64,000 nucleotides of DNA from Gossypium raimondii (GCF_025698545.1 NC_068567.1:3286001-3350000), one strand, 5' to 3'; counted from the stretch's first letter, positions 24,197-40,179 are shown. Notes: generated by a model not told the origin, from the sequence alone. Made by a program: numbers and translations.

Positions 24197-26709
24197 TCAA
24201 TGATTCTGACCCTTACCTTTCTTTGATTTGCTCTTCTCTTGCATCTTCTTTTTCTTTGCTTCAGCTGTAATCCAAGTATAATTGGGCGGTATTGCAAACG
24301 GATCTTGAAGATTTTCTATCTTATTGTAGCTATGATTGGAAGAGCTAGGTCGTTGGTATGGAGTCTTTATCCACTGAAACCAAGAACCCGAGGATTGTGT
24401 CACAGCAGGGCTTTCTTGGCCGGCAGTGGGGCTTGAAGGGGGTGTCGAGAACTCATCCACGGGTGGTAGTTCTTCAAACTTCGTGAAAGTAACCAATACT
24501 CTGATTGTTGGAACGACAGGGATAGCAACCTACATACAACCATGAGAACTCATTCAAGTCAAAACCTTTAAAAGAGAATTATGCATGGCATATGAAAATA
24601 AAAGCAGTAGCAACTAGTTTATTTAACCACCATCCTTTTTTTCTTTTATTTTTTGCAGAAAGCCCCAAACCTGAGGAATGAGTACAGTAAATTGGCACGA
24701 TCAATATTTAAGAATGAAACTATACCTCCATTTCACCAGGCAAGCCTATGCATCCATAGATGGAAGGGAGGGAATGGATCATATACCAGGCATAAAGATA
24801 CCAAAATCCTAGTCTTAAATCCTAAAGAAGTCGAGAAAAAGTCCAATGCGCTCTAATGTAATAGATCACAAAATATTCGGGTAACAAACGAACCTCAAAA
24901 TAAATGCCAAAAATCATCAACAGGTGTGTAGCTAATGACTAAAATTCGAAAAACCCACAAATCTGTCTAGAGGGTAACGCCTTCCCAGAAAAACATATTA
25001 TGTTTTAGGCACAAGAACAGAAGTCATTATTGAGAGTTCATATGATATAACAGGATAATAACAGGGCCTAATCAGTCGGTAAAAGAACAACAAACCTTTA
25101 CTGGGAAGGTTCCTGCAGGAAGCTTTGTCGTGAGCAGTTCTCTCAACCGCCGAATTGCTTTGACCTTGTTGGCAAGAATATCTAGCAAAGGCAAGAGTTC
25201 TTCAATTTGCAGTGGGAAGTTCGGAGAAAGCCAAAGAATAGGCCTCAATCCTTTCTTATACTCGTTCTCCCGGCTACTATCTTTACGCCGATTACTACTC
25301 TCAGAACTCATAGAAGTAGATATTCTCAAATCTCTTATCCTCCTATGATCATCTGTTGCCACAATCTCCACAGAATGTCTACCAGGTTTTATCTGACTCC
25401 TTGATGGAGAGTCTCCTAGTAAGTCACTCACCTTTTCATCAACAAGGAAAGAACTTCTAGGTGGCACAACCTTCCTCTGCACTTCATGCTTTGTCTCCTT
25501 TTTCCTCCATCCACCAAACCATCCTTTCTTTTCCTGCTTAGTCTCCCCATTTTTAAAACCGTTGGTTTCCTCGATAGGAATTTCCCGAGACTCATAACCG
25601 CTATGCTGATGTCCAATAATGCCATCTTCACTCTCATTGGACATTTCTGAAGAATCCAATTTAAGAGCAACTTCGAGTTGTCTCCTTTCTTCTTCTGTCA
25701 AAATCTCATCAAGCTCTTCACTCGCTGCTTCGTTTTCATTGGAAGTTCCCAAAAACTCATCATCTGTCATGGCCCCAGGCACCCTCCTTGATTTGATGCT
25801 AACAACAACGTTGTGCATATCATACACATTAGCTTTCCAGGCACCCACCATTTCTGTTTTCTCTTGTCGCCTCCAAGTCAATTGTGGCAAAAGAACTGCC
25901 TGTGTCACATCTATTCCAGGCCTGAATATACTAGTCTGAGACATTGCAACCACTTCTTTTCGAACCTCTTCATCAGTTGCTTGAGAACCAGCACCATCCA
26001 AAGCATTCATCACCTCTTTATCCTTATGTGAGATCATACAAAGTGATCCAGGAGGAACCTTACCATCCTCAGAACCATCACCAAGGAAAAGAATACTCTG
26101 ATCTGAACGCTGAATTCTGAAACCATCAAATCCGGCCAAAGTCATATCAGCCCTCAAATTCGCACCCGTCTTCCAAATTTTATATGTATCAGAAGGAGCA
26201 ATTCGGGAAATAAAAGGTATCACAGAACTCTCAAAATGGAATGTGATTTCCATGTAAAAGTCTCTCATCCTTCGCATAGTTCCCACCAAACGAGGCAACC
26301 TCCTACACCATTTTGCCCATGCCAATGGCTGGTAATCCCGAACAATAATCATCGCAATAGACTCTTCCCTATTACAAATTGCTTCTTGGAGTGCACTCCA
26401 TCCTTGTTCATTTTGCAAGCTCCAATCAGCACCGGCAGCCATAAGCATTTTAGTTGCAGTTTCATCACCAACTTTAACAGCCAAATGAAGAGGGGTATCC
26501 CGATTAGGAACATCACGCCTATCAATCACAGCAGCAATCTCTTCAGCCTTTTCTTCCTCGGCCAATGAGGCTGCTTCAGTTTGAATCTCATCAGGGTTAC
26601 CAAGACGTGGGAGAGCCTCAAGTATCCTCCTGAGACTACCATAATCCCTCGTTGCAACAGCCACATGCACGGGACTATGTGCATACTTAGAAACATCAAT
26701 ACCAGCCAT
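24197..26709 (-). CDS. Ankyrin repeat protein with GPCR-chaperone domain (ANKRD13-like)
   Basis: Two coding exons on the minus strand: 26709-25096 (538 codons) and 24529-24197 (110 codons plus stop), joined in phase 0 across a 567-bp intron (GTTTGT...TGTAG). Product 648 residues. The start is the ATG giving MAGIDVSKYAHSPVHVAVAT; the frame extends 11 codons upstream but without an ATG. Ankyrin repeats lie at about 9-135 (DTPLHLAVKVGDE, GWSALQEAICNR). The GPCR-chaperone type domain follows, from about 150 (WKTGANLRADMTLAGFDGFR) to the C-terminal part (PVVPTIRVLVTFTKFEEL). Near the middle, EEERRQLEVALKLD resembles a ubiquitin-interacting motif, as in animal ANKRD13 proteins, which bind ubiquitinated membrane cargo. 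A trafficking or membrane-protein quality role is inferred; the plant proteins are poorly characterised. A Lys-rich C-terminal tail ends the protein. Confidence 0.9.
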
Positions 26710-26728
26710 GGCAAAGGGGTCCAAATAT

Positions 26729-27021
26729 GCTATCAACCCCAAGACTGCTTTTGCCTATTTAAACACAATTCAATCATTCAACATTAGAATACTTGATTTC
26801 GACTTAAAATCCAGCAACAATACAAGCACAGAAGTAGATTATTCATCCCTCCACACTAACAAATTCAAACAAATGCTATCAACCCCAAGACTGCTGTTCC
26901 AATTAAAACAATTTTCAATCATTCAGTATTACAACACTCAATTTCTACTTAAAAATCCAGCAACAATACAAGCACATAAGTAGATTATTCATCCCTACAA
27001 ACCAACAAATTCAAACAAATG
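26729..27021. repeat. 146-bp tandem duplication in the 5' leader of the ankyrin gene
   Basis: Two adjacent copies (26729-26874 and 26875-27021) both begin GCTATCAACCCCAAGACTGC and share most of their text, with substitutions. On the minus strand the first copy includes the probable acceptor (AAATAG) of an intron in the 5' leader, just upstream of the start codon. A matching donor candidate (CCAG followed by GTAGGA) lies near 27235. Confidence 0.8.
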
Positions 27022-27730
27022 AGAATAATAAAAAAGAACAATTAATAAGCAAATGTAATTGTGGCCAAAAACCAACCAAAACCCCAAGTCCCACCCACAT
27101 AGAAATTCAATATTACACAGTTACTTGTAACTATCATAACATAAACAAGAAGTGAAACAACAAAAGAACCTTTTGTGGACCCAAAATAGAGATCAAAAAG
27201 ATATGAACTTTGGGGGGGGGGGGGGGAAGTCCTACCTGGTTCTTTATTTCTTCATTCTTCTAACCAATCAAAGATTGCTCCTAAAAAAGAAAGAAGAGAA
27301 ACTTCAAGCAACTAACCCCACCAAAGAAACCTCCCTTTCTATTCCTCTCTTTACACTTCTTCAAGGTAGGAAAAAAAATAACACCTTGTGATCCAATCCA
27401 GATCAGACAAACTGAAGAACATGCATGTGGGTGTGTGGAACAAAATTTAAAATAATAATACTAATAATAATACCCAAAAAAACCCAGGTGGGGAATATGG
27501 TAAAGAAGTTAAAAGCAAAAAAAAATGATGGGACAATAATCAAAGAAAAGAATTTCTATATAAGAAAGAAAACAAAAACCCCACCTTTCAAGAAAACCTA
27601 ACAAAAAAAATGAAATATTAAGTAAGGTTTAAAGAAGAAAAAGAAATCAAAAACAGAAAAGCAGAAGTACCCAAGTTACTCCTCCTTGTACAGAGTAGAG
27701 GAAGGATTTTTTCAAAAAAGGTAGATATTT
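27022..27730 (-). promoter_or_regulatory. Probable 5' leader and promoter region of the ankyrin gene
   Basis: Upstream of the ankyrin gene. It contains a run of 15 G (27212-27226; C on the coding strand), a candidate splice donor near 27235 and purine-rich plus-strand sequence (pyrimidine-rich on the coding strand) typical of plant leaders. The transcription start is not determined. Confidence 0.35.
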
Positions 27731-29010
27731 TGAATTTAATACAAGAGAGAAGAAAATTAAAAGAATAAATTCTTTATCTTTTACGTTTTTCTTTGTTTCA
27801 AAAATAATGCTTTAAATATTATACTATACTTGAGCACAAAACATTATAATTTTTACTATTTCATTTTTATATATTTTTTCACTCACTATAAATATAAATT
27901 AATATTTTTTTTTAAATGATAATAAAAAGACGACCAGAGGTGGCAAGGCTGCAGCTGTATGTTGGCCAAGAATAGTGGGGAACTTGCTTTCCTATTCCAT
28001 TTGGGTTTTTTCTTCCGTGAAAATAAAGAAAGTATTAAATGAATTTTATGTTGTCGTTGAGCACACAAAGTTTAAATGATTGGTTAGTAATAAAATATTT
28101 ATTTGGCTTAATATTTTAAGCTTTAGAAAAAGGGTTAATTAATTCAGAAACTGCCAAATTTAATTAATCTTTTCAGTAGCAAATGTAATTAAATTAGTGT
28201 ACTTTGTAGTACCTCTCTCCTAACGTCATACGGATTTGGTAGTCGCATCGACTCTCGAGTTTGAGGCCAATCCTTTGAAAATTTTTGCAACTTTTCATTT
28301 TTTTTCTTGAATTTTTTAGAAAATTTTGGTTAAATTTTTTGAAAGTCCTCATTAATCCCACACATAAATTTTATTAGACCCCATGCTTTAAAAAAAACCC
28401 TAATTTAACTCCTAAATTTTTTAAAAGTTTTACTAACCCCATCTCCCAAGATTTAATCACCGCTGCTACCCTCGAGCTGGTTGTTAGCCGCGGCTTTTTT
28501 AATAGTATTTTCTTTAATTTTTAATTTCAGTTCACAATATTGTGGTTTTAATTTTTAGTCATGTTTCTGGCTTATGGATGAGACTTTCCATGGTAACAGT
28601 GTCACTAGAGAGGAGGGGGCTTATTATGATAGAATATAGTGATGGTGTTTGTAAAAATAGAATCCGAAATGATGATAAAGATGATATGTCATCTTAGATT
28701 TGATATTTTGAACATCACTGATGCAGTGAATTTTTTAGAGCTCTTAATAGTGGTTTTTTTGTTGACCAACGCTCATCTATTAGGGGGCCGAAATTGAATA
28801 ATAAATTTTTGAGAGATCAAAATATAATTTTATAATGTAGTAATTTATTATTTCATCATTTTTAAGGGATTGAATATAATTTTTTTCATTTTTAGGGGTC
28901 AAAGTGTAATTTTATTATGTACTAATTTTTAACTTAATCATCTTATAGGATATTGAAATAGTATTTTTCCACTTGAGGGTGGGGGAGGGGACAAGGCTCC
29001 TGCTTCCCCC
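27731..29010. other. Intergenic, nothing recognised
   Basis: AT-rich sequence. No gene or clear repeat end found. Confidence 0.4.
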
Positions 29011-29018
29011 TCAAATTT

Positions 29019-29735
29019 AGGGGTAAGCGTTCAGTCGAATCAAGTGAAAAAAATTCGAGCTAATTGAATTAACAAGCCATATTTTATTCAAATTGAGTCC
29101 AGTGAAATAAATCAAAGTAGAGTTGAATCGAGTGAAATTGTTCAAGTTAAATTAAAAAAATTAAACATGTAAAATTAAAATCTTATTACAATATAATTAA
29201 TTTCATATTAGAGCACGTAAATTTGAAACCATACATTTAAGAACTCTTTCAAAGTAAAATAAGGAAACAGATAAGATAATTTATTATAATAAATTTGAAT
29301 TTATGATTTATTTGTTTAGATCCTCAAAATTATTATTTTAGATTTTTTAAAAATTTAAACATTTTCATATATTCTTTAGAATTTTTAATTTTTATAATTA
29401 TTAAAAATTACGAAATTTTGGAAGTTTTTTATAAATATTTTGAATTTTTGAAAATTATTTTGAATTGTTTTATATTTTTTGTTGGAATGGATCAATTTGC
29501 TCATTTTTAAAATTATTAGGGATCAAATGGGTATTTATCTGAATTTGTCATTTGAGTTATTTGAATTATTCGAATTATTCAATTTGTAAAATTCAACTCG
29601 ACTCGAACTTGAAAAATTGAATTACTTATTCGAGTTGACTCAAAAAACTGAATAACTCGAATAATTCAATTTGATTAACTCGAAATTCAAATTTTTTTCG
29701 ATTTTTCACGTCGAATCAAGTTTTGCTCACCCTAC
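29019..29735. mobile_element. hAT-type MITE with 8-bp target duplication
   Basis: It is flanked on both sides by TCAAATTT (29011-29018 and 29736-29743). The left end is AGGGGTAAGCG and the right end, reversed, GTAGGGTGAGC: imperfect inverted repeats. The interior is made of TCGAATTAACTCGA-type words and has no coding frame. Confidence 0.75.
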
Positions 29736-29792
29736 TCAAATTTGACCTTGGCTAGAATGTAATTTCCAACAATTTAATCAAGGTGATACATC

Positions 29793-30350
29793 TAGAGATG
29801 CCTCATGGACTGGGTCAGGTCGGGTTCGGGCTAAGTCTAAGCATGATATTAACATACTATATGCTTGCCCAAGCCCAATCTGACCCAAAATTTGGGCCTA
29901 AAATTTTGCTTAAACCCGCCCATATTTGGAAAAGACTAATCCAAGCCCATTTTAAATTCGCTCATATTATTTTTTATTTAAAAAAATATTTATTTTGTTT
30001 TATTTTAATATTTAATAATTTTATACATTTTTTATTGAATTCTTTTATATAGTCATCTTAACATTATTTTAGTGTTTAAATTAGAATAGTATTATAGATT
30101 TAGTATAGGTTTTTTTAATGTGTTCTGGATTATATAATATAAAAAAAATAGCATAATATAAAGTATTATAAACTTAAAACGAGTCGGGCTCAGGGCTTGA
30201 ATATTCAAGCCTGAGCCTAGTCCATATTTTAAACGGGACTAATTTTTGTATTCAAGCACATTTTCAGGCTTAATATATTGCCAAAACCCTTCTAAATTTC
30301 AAGTGGGCTTTCAGGCCTGGGCAGGAAGCCCTGACTATGAACAAGTCTAG
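29793..30350. mobile_element. Foldback element with GGGCTTGG/CCAAGCCC-rich interior
   Basis: The left end, TAGAGATGCCTCATGGACTG, is similar to that of the element at 51956-52378; the right end reversed reads TAGACTTGTTCATAGTCAGG. The interior has many GGGC/GCCC words in inverted arrangement. No matching target duplication was found, so the limits are approximate. Confidence 0.5.
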
Positions 30351-30660
30351 GTAGCTTTTGAATTCTTCTAATGTTGCTGTTATTGAAAGTTTGTATCTCT
30401 CTTCTTTTGGGATTATTCATGGTTTCTATTAATGATAGTATTTTCTTAAAAAAAAAAAAAAAGACAAATTTTCTATTGATGAGGCTTAACGAGGAGTGAA
30501 GGACTTGTTAAACTCTAACCCTTTGGTTGGATTGGTGTAGGCAAGGGAAATAAAAGGAAAGTAAGGAAAAAGATTATTCTTTCCTTTGTTTAGAATAAAT
30601 TTTTAATTTAACTTATCCCAATTTGAGAGGGAAGCTAGGGAAAGGAAAACCAAAAAAATA

Positions 30661-31070
30661 GGGTAAATTATAAAAATAGTCACTTTTATTTACTTCAGAT
30701 TACATTTTAGTCACTTATGTTTGAAATGTTATGTTTTAGTCACTTACATTATCGTTTTGTTACGAAGTGGTCACTTTACTGTTAAGCTCCGTTACCTCCC
30801 TAACAGCGGTCCTGTGTGGCAGTCCAAATGGATTTTAAATGCCAACTTGAATGTCTTACGTGGCAGTCCAAACTAAATTTATTTAATTAAAAACTTATTT
30901 TCATCTCAACAACTGAACATCCAGGTTAGCATTTAAAACCCATTTAGACAGCCACGTAGGACTGCCATTAGGGAGGTAACGGTAGAGTGACCACTTCGTA
31001 ACAAAACGATAACGCAAGTGACTAAAATATAATATGAGGTAGACAAAAGTGACTATTTTTATAATTTACC
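30661..31070. mobile_element. Mutator-type foldback MITE
   Basis: Long inverted repeats: the left starts GGGTAAATTATAAAAATAGT and the right ends with its near complement (ACTATTTTTATAATTTACC). The flanks AAAAAAATA and AAAAAAATT match at 8 of 9 positions. Another copy at 41219-41654 has a perfect 9-bp target duplication, which fits Mutator-like elements. Confidence 0.7.
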
Positions 31071-31079
31071 AAAAAAATT

Positions 31080-31606
31080 TTAAGTCATAAAATATATTTT
31101 TTACCTCCCTTTCTTTTTAAAATAATTTTATAAACTGGTCATAATTATAAATTTTCATTTCCTTTACTAATTTTCACTATTAAAACAAGATGATATATAA
31201 TCATTTACTTTCCTTAGCTTCCCTCTCTTCTTTTTTATTTTTTCTTTCCTCTTTTTTCCTTTAATAAATTTAATCCAAACATAATGTTGGGATCTTATAT
31301 TTTATAATTTTTAAAATTTTATTCTATTTTTTATTCAACATAACTTTTAGTATTTTGTAAAATATTATAACACGTGGTAAAAATCACCAACAAAAGTTGG
31401 ATGCGATATAAAAATCAAGCCATACAAAAAAATATATTTGAGTAATTTTGATTAAATGAGAAGGGAAGAAAAGTTCGATTAGTGTATGCGGTGTGAATAA
31501 AGAAGGTCATACAATAATAATTTTAATAGTTCAATGACTTAAATAAAAAATTTGAATAGTTCAGTGATCATTTTGTAACTTTTTAAAGTTGAGTAACCAA
31601 AATGTA

Positions 31607-31643
<37 letters not shown>

Positions 31644-34587
31644 TAGATAGATAATATGCTAATTAATCTTATATAAAAACATATGGTTACATTTCTTGGG
31701 TTTTTTATTTAAATAATATGAAAATAAATGTTTACAAAATTGAGATGGAAAAATATTATTTATAAGAATGAATTAAAATGATTAATAAAAGATGATGTGG
31801 CCAACATGTATAAAAATATTTTAATAAAAATAAAACAAATCATATATACATTTTTAGTTTTATATTTATATTTTATAGTTTTTACAATTTTATTTTATTT
31901 AATAAAATCTTCTATTATTTTATTTTCATAATTTTATAACTTTTCAATATTTTATAATTATAAAATTTAGAATATTCAGAATAATGACGAAGTTGATAAA
32001 CTTTGGTAAAATTGACATAAAAATATTCGGTAAACTACCTAAATAGTCACTCAATTTTTTAGCGAGTTTTATTTTGATCACCGAATTTTTTTATTTTATT
32101 AATTTCATCACTATCGTTAGGTAAATTTTCAATTCTAGTCACTTAACTATTAAAATAAATTTGTCACCAAACAGAATGCCGATGTGATCTTCTTTTAATT
32201 GATATAATAATAAATTTAACCCTAATATTTTACACATTTTATCAAGTTAATTCTATTTCTAAAATAATCAATATGTTTCATTTGCAATTTTAACTCAATC
32301 ATTATTTTAAATATTAAAAAATTATAATTATAAAATATAAAAAACAAAATTATAAAACCAAAACAACTCGACTATTCTTTATGAAATAAAATTAATTTAT
32401 AAACATATAAAATATAAAATTATAAAAAAAAAAGCAATAGCGAGTGAAAAAAGGTATCGCCTGACATATTGGCGACACTCATTTTAAATAAAATATTGTT
32501 TTTATAGATAGTGTGGCTTGAAATGTTGGCAACCCCACATTTTACTGTTCACTTCAATGATAAATAACTTTCGTAATTTTTTAACCAACATTTCTTTATC
32601 CAAACCTTGCTACCATTGATGAAGAAGGACTACTTGCTGCAGTTTTTTCCAACTTCAGCTACAAAAGTTATGGGGCTTCATTTAAAGAAGCAAATCCAGC
32701 AGCCAGCTTTTCAATCTTTTCAAATCTATTATAGAATCTAGTAGTCTCATCTGAAAAAATTTATTAAAGTTTTTTGAAAAATTCAAAAAAAATTGTTGTA
32801 CAGTTGAAATTAAATTTTAATTTTTAATAATTTATTTTTATAATTTTTAAAAGATTAAATTATTTTTGAGATTAAAATATAACTTTATTTTATTAATTTA
32901 AAATTTTAAAATTTTTAAAAACTTAAAGGGACAATTTTCTAGTTTTAAAGTGTTTCTCCTAACTTTCAATTTTTGTTAGTACAAGAGAAAATTATCCGAG
33001 ATTTTGACAAAATAAAATGTTTTTTTATTTTTAATTTTTGGAATTTTTATAATTTCAAATACTTTCCCATAAATTTAGAAATTTTATTCAGTTTTTAATT
33101 TTAAATAATTTTAAGTTTTTCAATTTTAATTTTTCAATTTTATGATTTTTGGACTTTTTAATTGAAATATTAAATTTAAAAGTTATGTGATACCATTTAT
33201 GAAAAAGTTTGTCAATAATAAAATCTTTTTAGAAAAGAATAAAATATTTTCTTCTATAGAATTTTTCATGCTTTTTAAAAAATTGTAATTTTATATTTAC
33301 TGTTTTTAATAAATTTTAATAATATTTTTCTTTTTATAATTTATATACTTTTAATATTTTTGAATTGTTTATAGAATTTGGAAATTTTGTTACTTTTTGA
33401 AACTTTGGAAAATTTTAATAATTCTTTAATTTTAAATAATATTTAAAACATTTTAAATATATATTTTAATTTTTACGATCTTTCTTATTTTTAAATTTTT
33501 TCTTTTAAGCACAATAATTAAATATTTACTCAATTTCCAGTCACTTTAAAACACTACAAATTAACATTTTTGACATTCAATCAATATTAAATGCAGAGCA
33601 AATTATTCACTAATTTGCTCTTAAGCCAATAATACAGAGACTTGTCAAGCAATATTACCACATATATTTCATGGTCATATATACAGGTTCCTATATTATA
33701 GGAATATGATTAAATTTGTTATTCTATTATTAAATTGACAGTCCCTATATTATTAAGAAGTTAATTAATTTCAAACTATACTAGAGTTAACATTATAATC
33801 GGAGGCCCACTCATGATGACTTAATTGAGTTGGGAGAATCTGTAGATATTTTTGGCGGCAATCCATTTGAGAATCGAGAGCACAACTAACATTATGAATT
33901 TTTTATACCGACGGAGTATTTATAAAGACATCACAAACTCTTTTTAATGGAAACATCAAAGTCAATAAGGATTTGGTTCATCCTACTAGTACATGTCATG
34001 GGCATCTACTTTTTAATGTTATATGGGCTTGTACGTAATTAATGAGAGCAAAGATATTACAACTATTCCACCAAAAAAAGTTTTTTTTAGTTCAAAACAA
34101 TTAATATGCAATACTAGAACAAGTTATTGCTGAGATTCACGTGGGAACATATACTTTAAATTTGAAAAGGAGGGTTCGACAAACATATTTATTCTTGTGT
34201 AAAAATATCTTGAAAATATAAAATTATAAAAACTTTAAAATATTAACTTTGATAAACAATAAATGGTATTTAAAAAAACAGTAAAATGTTAAATTAATTC
34301 TGATTTGATCTTATTTGATTTTTTTAATAATAGAAAAATTAAATTAATTTTAATGAACACCTCTCAAATACTTTCAACTAAAAAAAAGGCAATTTATTAT
34401 TACCATAAAATATAAGGTGGTACATAAATTCTACAGGCGTTAAACACCATATATGAGAGCTTTACTCTCTTTCAAATAACCATACAAATCCCAAATTTCA
34501 GAAATAAAAAGGAAAATAAAATAAAGAAAAATGCAAAGCAAATGGTAGTGCAGCCTGGGCTAGCCAACATGAACATTAGAACCTTGT
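31080..34587. other. Intergenic AT-rich spacer
   Basis: No gene was recognised. It includes AT/GATA microsatellite sequence (31611-31653), foldback-type repeat text around 32030-32180, and at its right end the probable 3' untranslated region of the chalcone synthase gene. Confidence 0.45.
31611..31653. repeat. AT then GATA microsatellite
   Basis: About 15 AT units followed by three GATA units. Confidence 0.9.
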
Positions 34588-37384
<2,797 letters not shown>

Positions 37385-37438
37385 CTAAGGGTGATAAGAA
37401 GAAATGTTTTGATTGAAGTTCGATAAAGAGTTTGGTTC

Positions 37439-37533
37439 CTATAAATAAGATGAAGAAGAGAGGTAGCTGAGACTCACGTGCGTAAACGATGCTACGACTC
37501 ACTTTGTTGAGACTAGCAGGCACGTGTCATTGG
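37439..37533 (-). promoter_or_regulatory. Chalcone synthase promoter with two G-boxes
   Basis: CACGTG occurs at 37475-37480 and 37521-37526, about 180 and 230 bp upstream of the start codon. A TATA-like TATTTATAG (minus strand) lies near 37439-37447 and a CCAAT box near 37529-37533. G-boxes are the known light-response sites of chalcone synthase promoters (bZIP/HY5 and bHLH binding). Occupancy here is inference. Confidence 0.6.
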
Positions 37534-37559
37534 AGTTTGGTGCAGCTATCGATCCCTCT

Positions 37560-39211
37560 CCGCTTAACATTTATGCCAAACAATCATTTTATTTTTTAAT
37601 TTATTAATTTTTAAAGGTGAAAATTTTCATACAATGTTAATGATATCATTTCTTAAAATCAAATAATTCTTTTCTAAATACCAATAAAAATTAAATAATC
37701 AAAATATTTTTATGTTCGATTCGAAATCAATCGAGAAATTAAGTGTATCTGTTCTTTTTAGTACAATACTTAAAACTAACCATAATCCTTTCTTAACACA
37801 TAAATAAGAGAATAATGTGCTTCAGTATACTCAAACTCACGTTCTCTAATATTGACAATAATATCTATATTAATCAAATTAGGACTCAGTCGTTAAATCG
37901 GGACGTAATTAAAATCTTTTAATATAAATATTATCTTTTTGGGAAGTGACGACTACATTGGACCAACTTGTAATGAATTTCTATTTAAAATTGATTTGTG
38001 GAATCAGAAGGCACGGACGTCGATGCATTAAAAAATTATTTCTTAAAAAAAAAGAAAACAGTAAAATAACTAAAATGATCAGCACCATACAACCTACCAA
38101 CCACTCCACACGAATTAGATGAATCTCAAAACAAACCCCCCCTAACACCTAAGTCCAGAAACTCATCAATAAAAAGTAGGAACAGCATTACAACAGAATT
38201 AAAAATGGGTAAATTGTATAAATAGTTATTTAATTATGTTTTTTAATCATTTAATTATAAAAAATTATAAAATGGTCATTCGAGTATTTAATTGTTTTTT
38301 TTATCACCTAATTATATTAAATTTTTTAGTGCTTTCATTTTCTTGTTAGTTAGTTAGTGATAAAATAAATAAATTTAAATAACTGGATGACTATTTTATA
38401 ACTTTTCATAATTGATTGACCTCTAACATAATTTATCCAAGAAAAACAGCAGACTAATAAGACAATAATAACCCAACATTCAAATAAAGCCCAGCGTTAC
38501 AACGATAAAGAAAAGCAGCAAATTACCATACCACAGTTTAGCTATCTGTGGTTATTTGCTTGTCATTAGTGTTGAAAAAAAATGAATTGAGAATTAATGT
38601 TTTAAATACAAAATGGAATTTTTATATATTGACAAGTGTACTTTATAAAGCGATTAACGTTCGTATTAGTCTTATAGAATGCATTCATGCGATTCCAAAT
38701 TCGAATTTATTGAGATACAAATGCAGGTAACAAAAATTTAACCGATCAATTTTTTTGGTTGAAATAACAAAATTAGAGTTTTAAAATTTTAATATGTTAG
38801 GTTTAAGTAAGACCGTATATAAATTTTTTTAAAAATTATTAAAGTTTAAATTAATTTTATTTAATTTATGATACTAATTCAATCATATAAATTTAAAAAA
38901 TTCAAATCATATCTAACTATGCAACTGAGTTAATTAATATGGCAACAAGATATTATTTTGGGGACTCTTAGTTTTATATTATTTTTAGGAAATTGTGCAT
39001 TTAAATTATTGGGACTTTTAGATAAAAAGTAGACTAGTTTTCTTTATCTAAAAAAAAAGAAAATATCATTCAAGAAGGTTAGACATTGTTTTTAAAAACA
39101 AATGATTAATTTAATGGTTTTTTTTTAATTTTAATTGAGTTGGTGTAATTAAATACATATATTTATTAACTAATTATGGTAGATTTTATTTTTCTTTTAC
39201 ACATAATTTTT
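37560..39211. other. Intergenic repeat-rich spacer
   Basis: It contains one SINE (37752-37891) and foldback-type text around 38205-38445. No gene recognised. Confidence 0.4.
37752..37891 (-). mobile_element. tRNA-derived SINE copy
   Basis: The minus strand reads GACTGAGTCCTAATTTG at its head and CTCTTATTTATGTGTTAAG further in. It is diverged from the copies at 43971, 46271 and 49411 but collinear with them. Confidence 0.55.
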
Positions 39212-39314
39212 GCCCAGCCCTTAAATAGGAGGATAATATACTTTAGTGTCCTCAGACCCACGACCTCCTGCACTGGCAACAATGCCAATGACAATCGAAC
39301 TAAGACTCAATCGG
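39212..39314 (-). mobile_element. tRNA-derived SINE copy, shortened tail
   Basis: On the minus strand the head GATTGAGTCTTAGTTCGATT (A box type) is followed by GTGGGTCTGAGG (B box region) and TATCCTCCTATTTAAGGG. Confidence 0.65.
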
Positions 39315-39841
39315 CAATTATGGTATATTTCATACATTTGAAGAATTTTTATTTTCATTTATACTTTTAATATTACCGTGTTCTAATTTTTCTTTTTTTT
39401 CTTTCATTATGAGCATAAAATGAAAAATATTAGTAAAATAATTAAAATAAATGTATTAATTAAAACGGTAGAGAAAAATAAACTATTAGTAGTGAATGAT
39501 ATATAATTTCTGAGTAAATTAAAATTACTTAATTATTTATGTAAACAGAATTTAACTATTAACTATATAGTAAAATATATAATATTCTAGATCGACATCG
39601 AGATTCAAAATTTATTGTAAATAAAAAGTAAAATTATATTAATAAATTTAAAGGTTACATTATTAAAATATTGTCCGCCATGACACATTTATGAATAATT
39701 TCTCTTCTATCTCTCATATATTTATCTATTTTTTTAGTTATAATTATATGAAAAGTTATTTAAAAATATAAAATTATTAAGTTTTTTTACAAGAAATATA
39801 ATTATTAATGTAAGTGGATTTATTCCGGTATATAACATATT

Positions 39842-40179
39842 GGTTAAAATGTGCTTATAGTCTCGTACTTTATAAAAATTAGAATTAGCTTCTCTACTTT
39901 TTAAATTTTAAAATTCAGGTTCAACTATTAATAATGTTATTTTTTGTTAAATTTATTGTTGTGATATTTTGAAATAAAAAACTACTTATTCGTAACCATG
40001 TAATTTTAAAAACATGTTGCAACTAACAGAATTTAACAAAAATATTTTAATAATATTAATAATTGGACCTGAAATTTAAAATCTGAAAAATAAAATGACT
40101 AAACTTCTAAAAATTCAAATACAATAACTAAATTCCTAACTTTCAAAAATTACAAGTACTATATAGGCATATTTTAACC
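39842..40179. mobile_element. Mutator-type MITE with near-perfect 9-bp target duplication
   Basis: The ends are GGTTAAAATGTGC on the left and GCATATTTTAACC on the right, inverted. The flanks TAACATATT (39833-39841) and TAACATATA (40180-40188) match at 8 of 9 positions. The interior has no coding frame. Confidence 0.7.
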
